NCBI GenBank assembly: GCA_031278595.1
Contig: JAITKE010000102.1
Location: forward strand, 1 to 6,133
DNA: 6,133 bases
Direction: 5' to 3'
Source of the DNA: Puniceicoccales bacterium
Lineage (GTDB): Bacteria > Verrucomicrobiota > Verrucomicrobiia > Opitutales > JAIRLG01
Of this stretch, positions 5,665 through 6,133 are shown piece by piece (within the stretch, counting starts at the first letter, position 1; each line of letters opens with the position of its first letter). The position numbers were made by a program, and so were the translations under genes. A model generated the notes under the pieces. That model did not search any database and was not told where the DNA came from. It saw only the letters and a list, made by a program, of their open reading frames with translations.

Positions 5665-6133
5665 ATGCTGGAGGGGCTGACCATGGATCCGATTGCGATC
5701 ATCGCCATTCTGATCGCGCTGTCGCTGGCCCCCTTCATCCTCCTGCTGGTATCGTCTTTCGTCAAAATCGCCGTCGTCCTGAGCCTGATCCGGAATGCGC
5801 TGGGGGTGCAGCAGGTGCCGCCGAACATGGTGCTCAATGGCATGGCCATCATGCTGACCATCTACGTGATGTATCCGGTCGTGCGGGAGACATTCAGCAT
5901 CGTCGAGGGGGTGAATTTCAAAGATTCGTCCCTGCAGGAAATCGCGCCGGTGGCGCAGAAGGCCGTCGTGCCGCTGAGGAAGTTCCTCAGCAAGCATACG
6001 AAGGAGAGCGGTTCGGTTTTTTTCATGAACATGGCCAAGCGGATGTGGCCGCCGGAGGCCCAGGAGGGGCTCAGCAAGGAGCATCTGCTCATCCTCATAC
6101 CCGCCTTTGTCGTCTCGGAGCTGACGGCGGCTT
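5665..6133 (+). CDS. sctR: Type III secretion export-gate membrane protein SctR (YscR/HrcR), 3' truncated by window end
   Basis: 156 residues are visible of a family usually about 215-220 long; the frame is open to the window edge. SctR forms, with SctS and SctT, the inner-membrane export gate through which T3SS substrates enter the needle. A hydrophobic helix (about residues 9-32, IAIIAILIALSLAPFILLLVSSFV) leads into the highly conserved KIAVVLSLIRNALGVQQVPP stretch (residues 34-53) and NMVLNGMAIMLTIYVMYP. A polar periplasmic region follows. The last visible residues (LLILIPAFVVSELTAA) are the start of the conserved C-terminal membrane part. The VQQVPPNMVLNG form and the absence of a FliP-style signal peptide favour the secretion SctR over flagellar FliP. 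Its position after the two SctQ genes matches the usual sctQ-R-S-T order, so sctS and sctT are expected beyond the right edge. Confidence 0.95.
   Translation, partial: MLEGLTMDPIAIIAILIALSLAPFILLLVSSFVKIAVVLSLIRNALGVQQVPPNMVLNGMAIMLTIYVMYPVVRETFSIVEGVNFKDSSLQEIAPVAQKAVVPLRKFLSKHTKESGSVFFMNMAKRMWPPEAQEGLSKEHLLILIPAFVVSELTAA

Noticed and set aside
4879..6084. 401-codon - strand ORF opposite the second SctQ gene and sctR
   Set aside because: It is antisense to two well-supported genes. Its length is explained by GC-rich codon bias, and its composition is His/Arg/Leu-rich without any domain.

Overview
The window is about 6.1 kb of GC-rich, densely coding DNA with every supported gene on the + strand. 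It suggests a Gram-negative bacterium that makes lipid A and carries a non-flagellar type III secretion system (T3SS). The fused LpxC-FabZ enzyme, the rhizobial-style PPi-dependent phosphofructokinase, the usable Shine-Dalgarno sequences (unlike typical Bacteroidota) and the T3SS together make a PVC-group bacterium, probably Verrucomicrobiota, my best guess. No rRNA or other decisive marker is present, so this placement is an inference.

Left part (1-2677): the 3' end of dnaA (DNA-binding domain IV) enters from the left edge. It is followed closely by lpxC-fabZ (UDP-3-O-acyl-GlcNAc deacetylase fused to beta-hydroxyacyl-ACP dehydratase), then lpxA (UDP-GlcNAc acyltransferase) 4 bp later, then a small single-pass membrane protein with a cytoplasmic zinc ribbon. 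The tight spacing suggests one lipid A/envelope transcription unit. LpxA and LpxC are the first two steps of lipid A synthesis. FabZ works on the same hydroxyacyl-ACP pool that LpxA draws on.

Middle (2718-3911): pfp, a pyrophosphate-dependent phosphofructokinase whose key residues are of the PPi type, not the ATP type.

Boundary (3912-4105): the only sizeable gene-free stretch. It contains a 95-bp element (3927-4021) in which a perfect 13-bp outer inverted repeat encloses three hairpins placed end to end with no nucleotide between them. It forms a complete four-way cloverleaf with 84 of 95 bases paired. This is the most striking unexplained structure in the window and looks like a dispersed palindromic or miniature mobile element, possibly also acting as a transcription barrier.

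Right part (4106-6133): the start or middle of a T3SS operon. The C-ring protein SctQ is split into two genes: one carries the N-terminal region plus the first SpoA domain, and the other carries the second SpoA (FliN/HrcQB-like) domain. The second has a very acidic, low-complexity N-terminal extension of about 130 residues containing 60-bp tandem repeats. sctR (export-gate membrane protein) follows and runs off the right edge. The split SctQ with its acidic extension is the second point worth pursuing.
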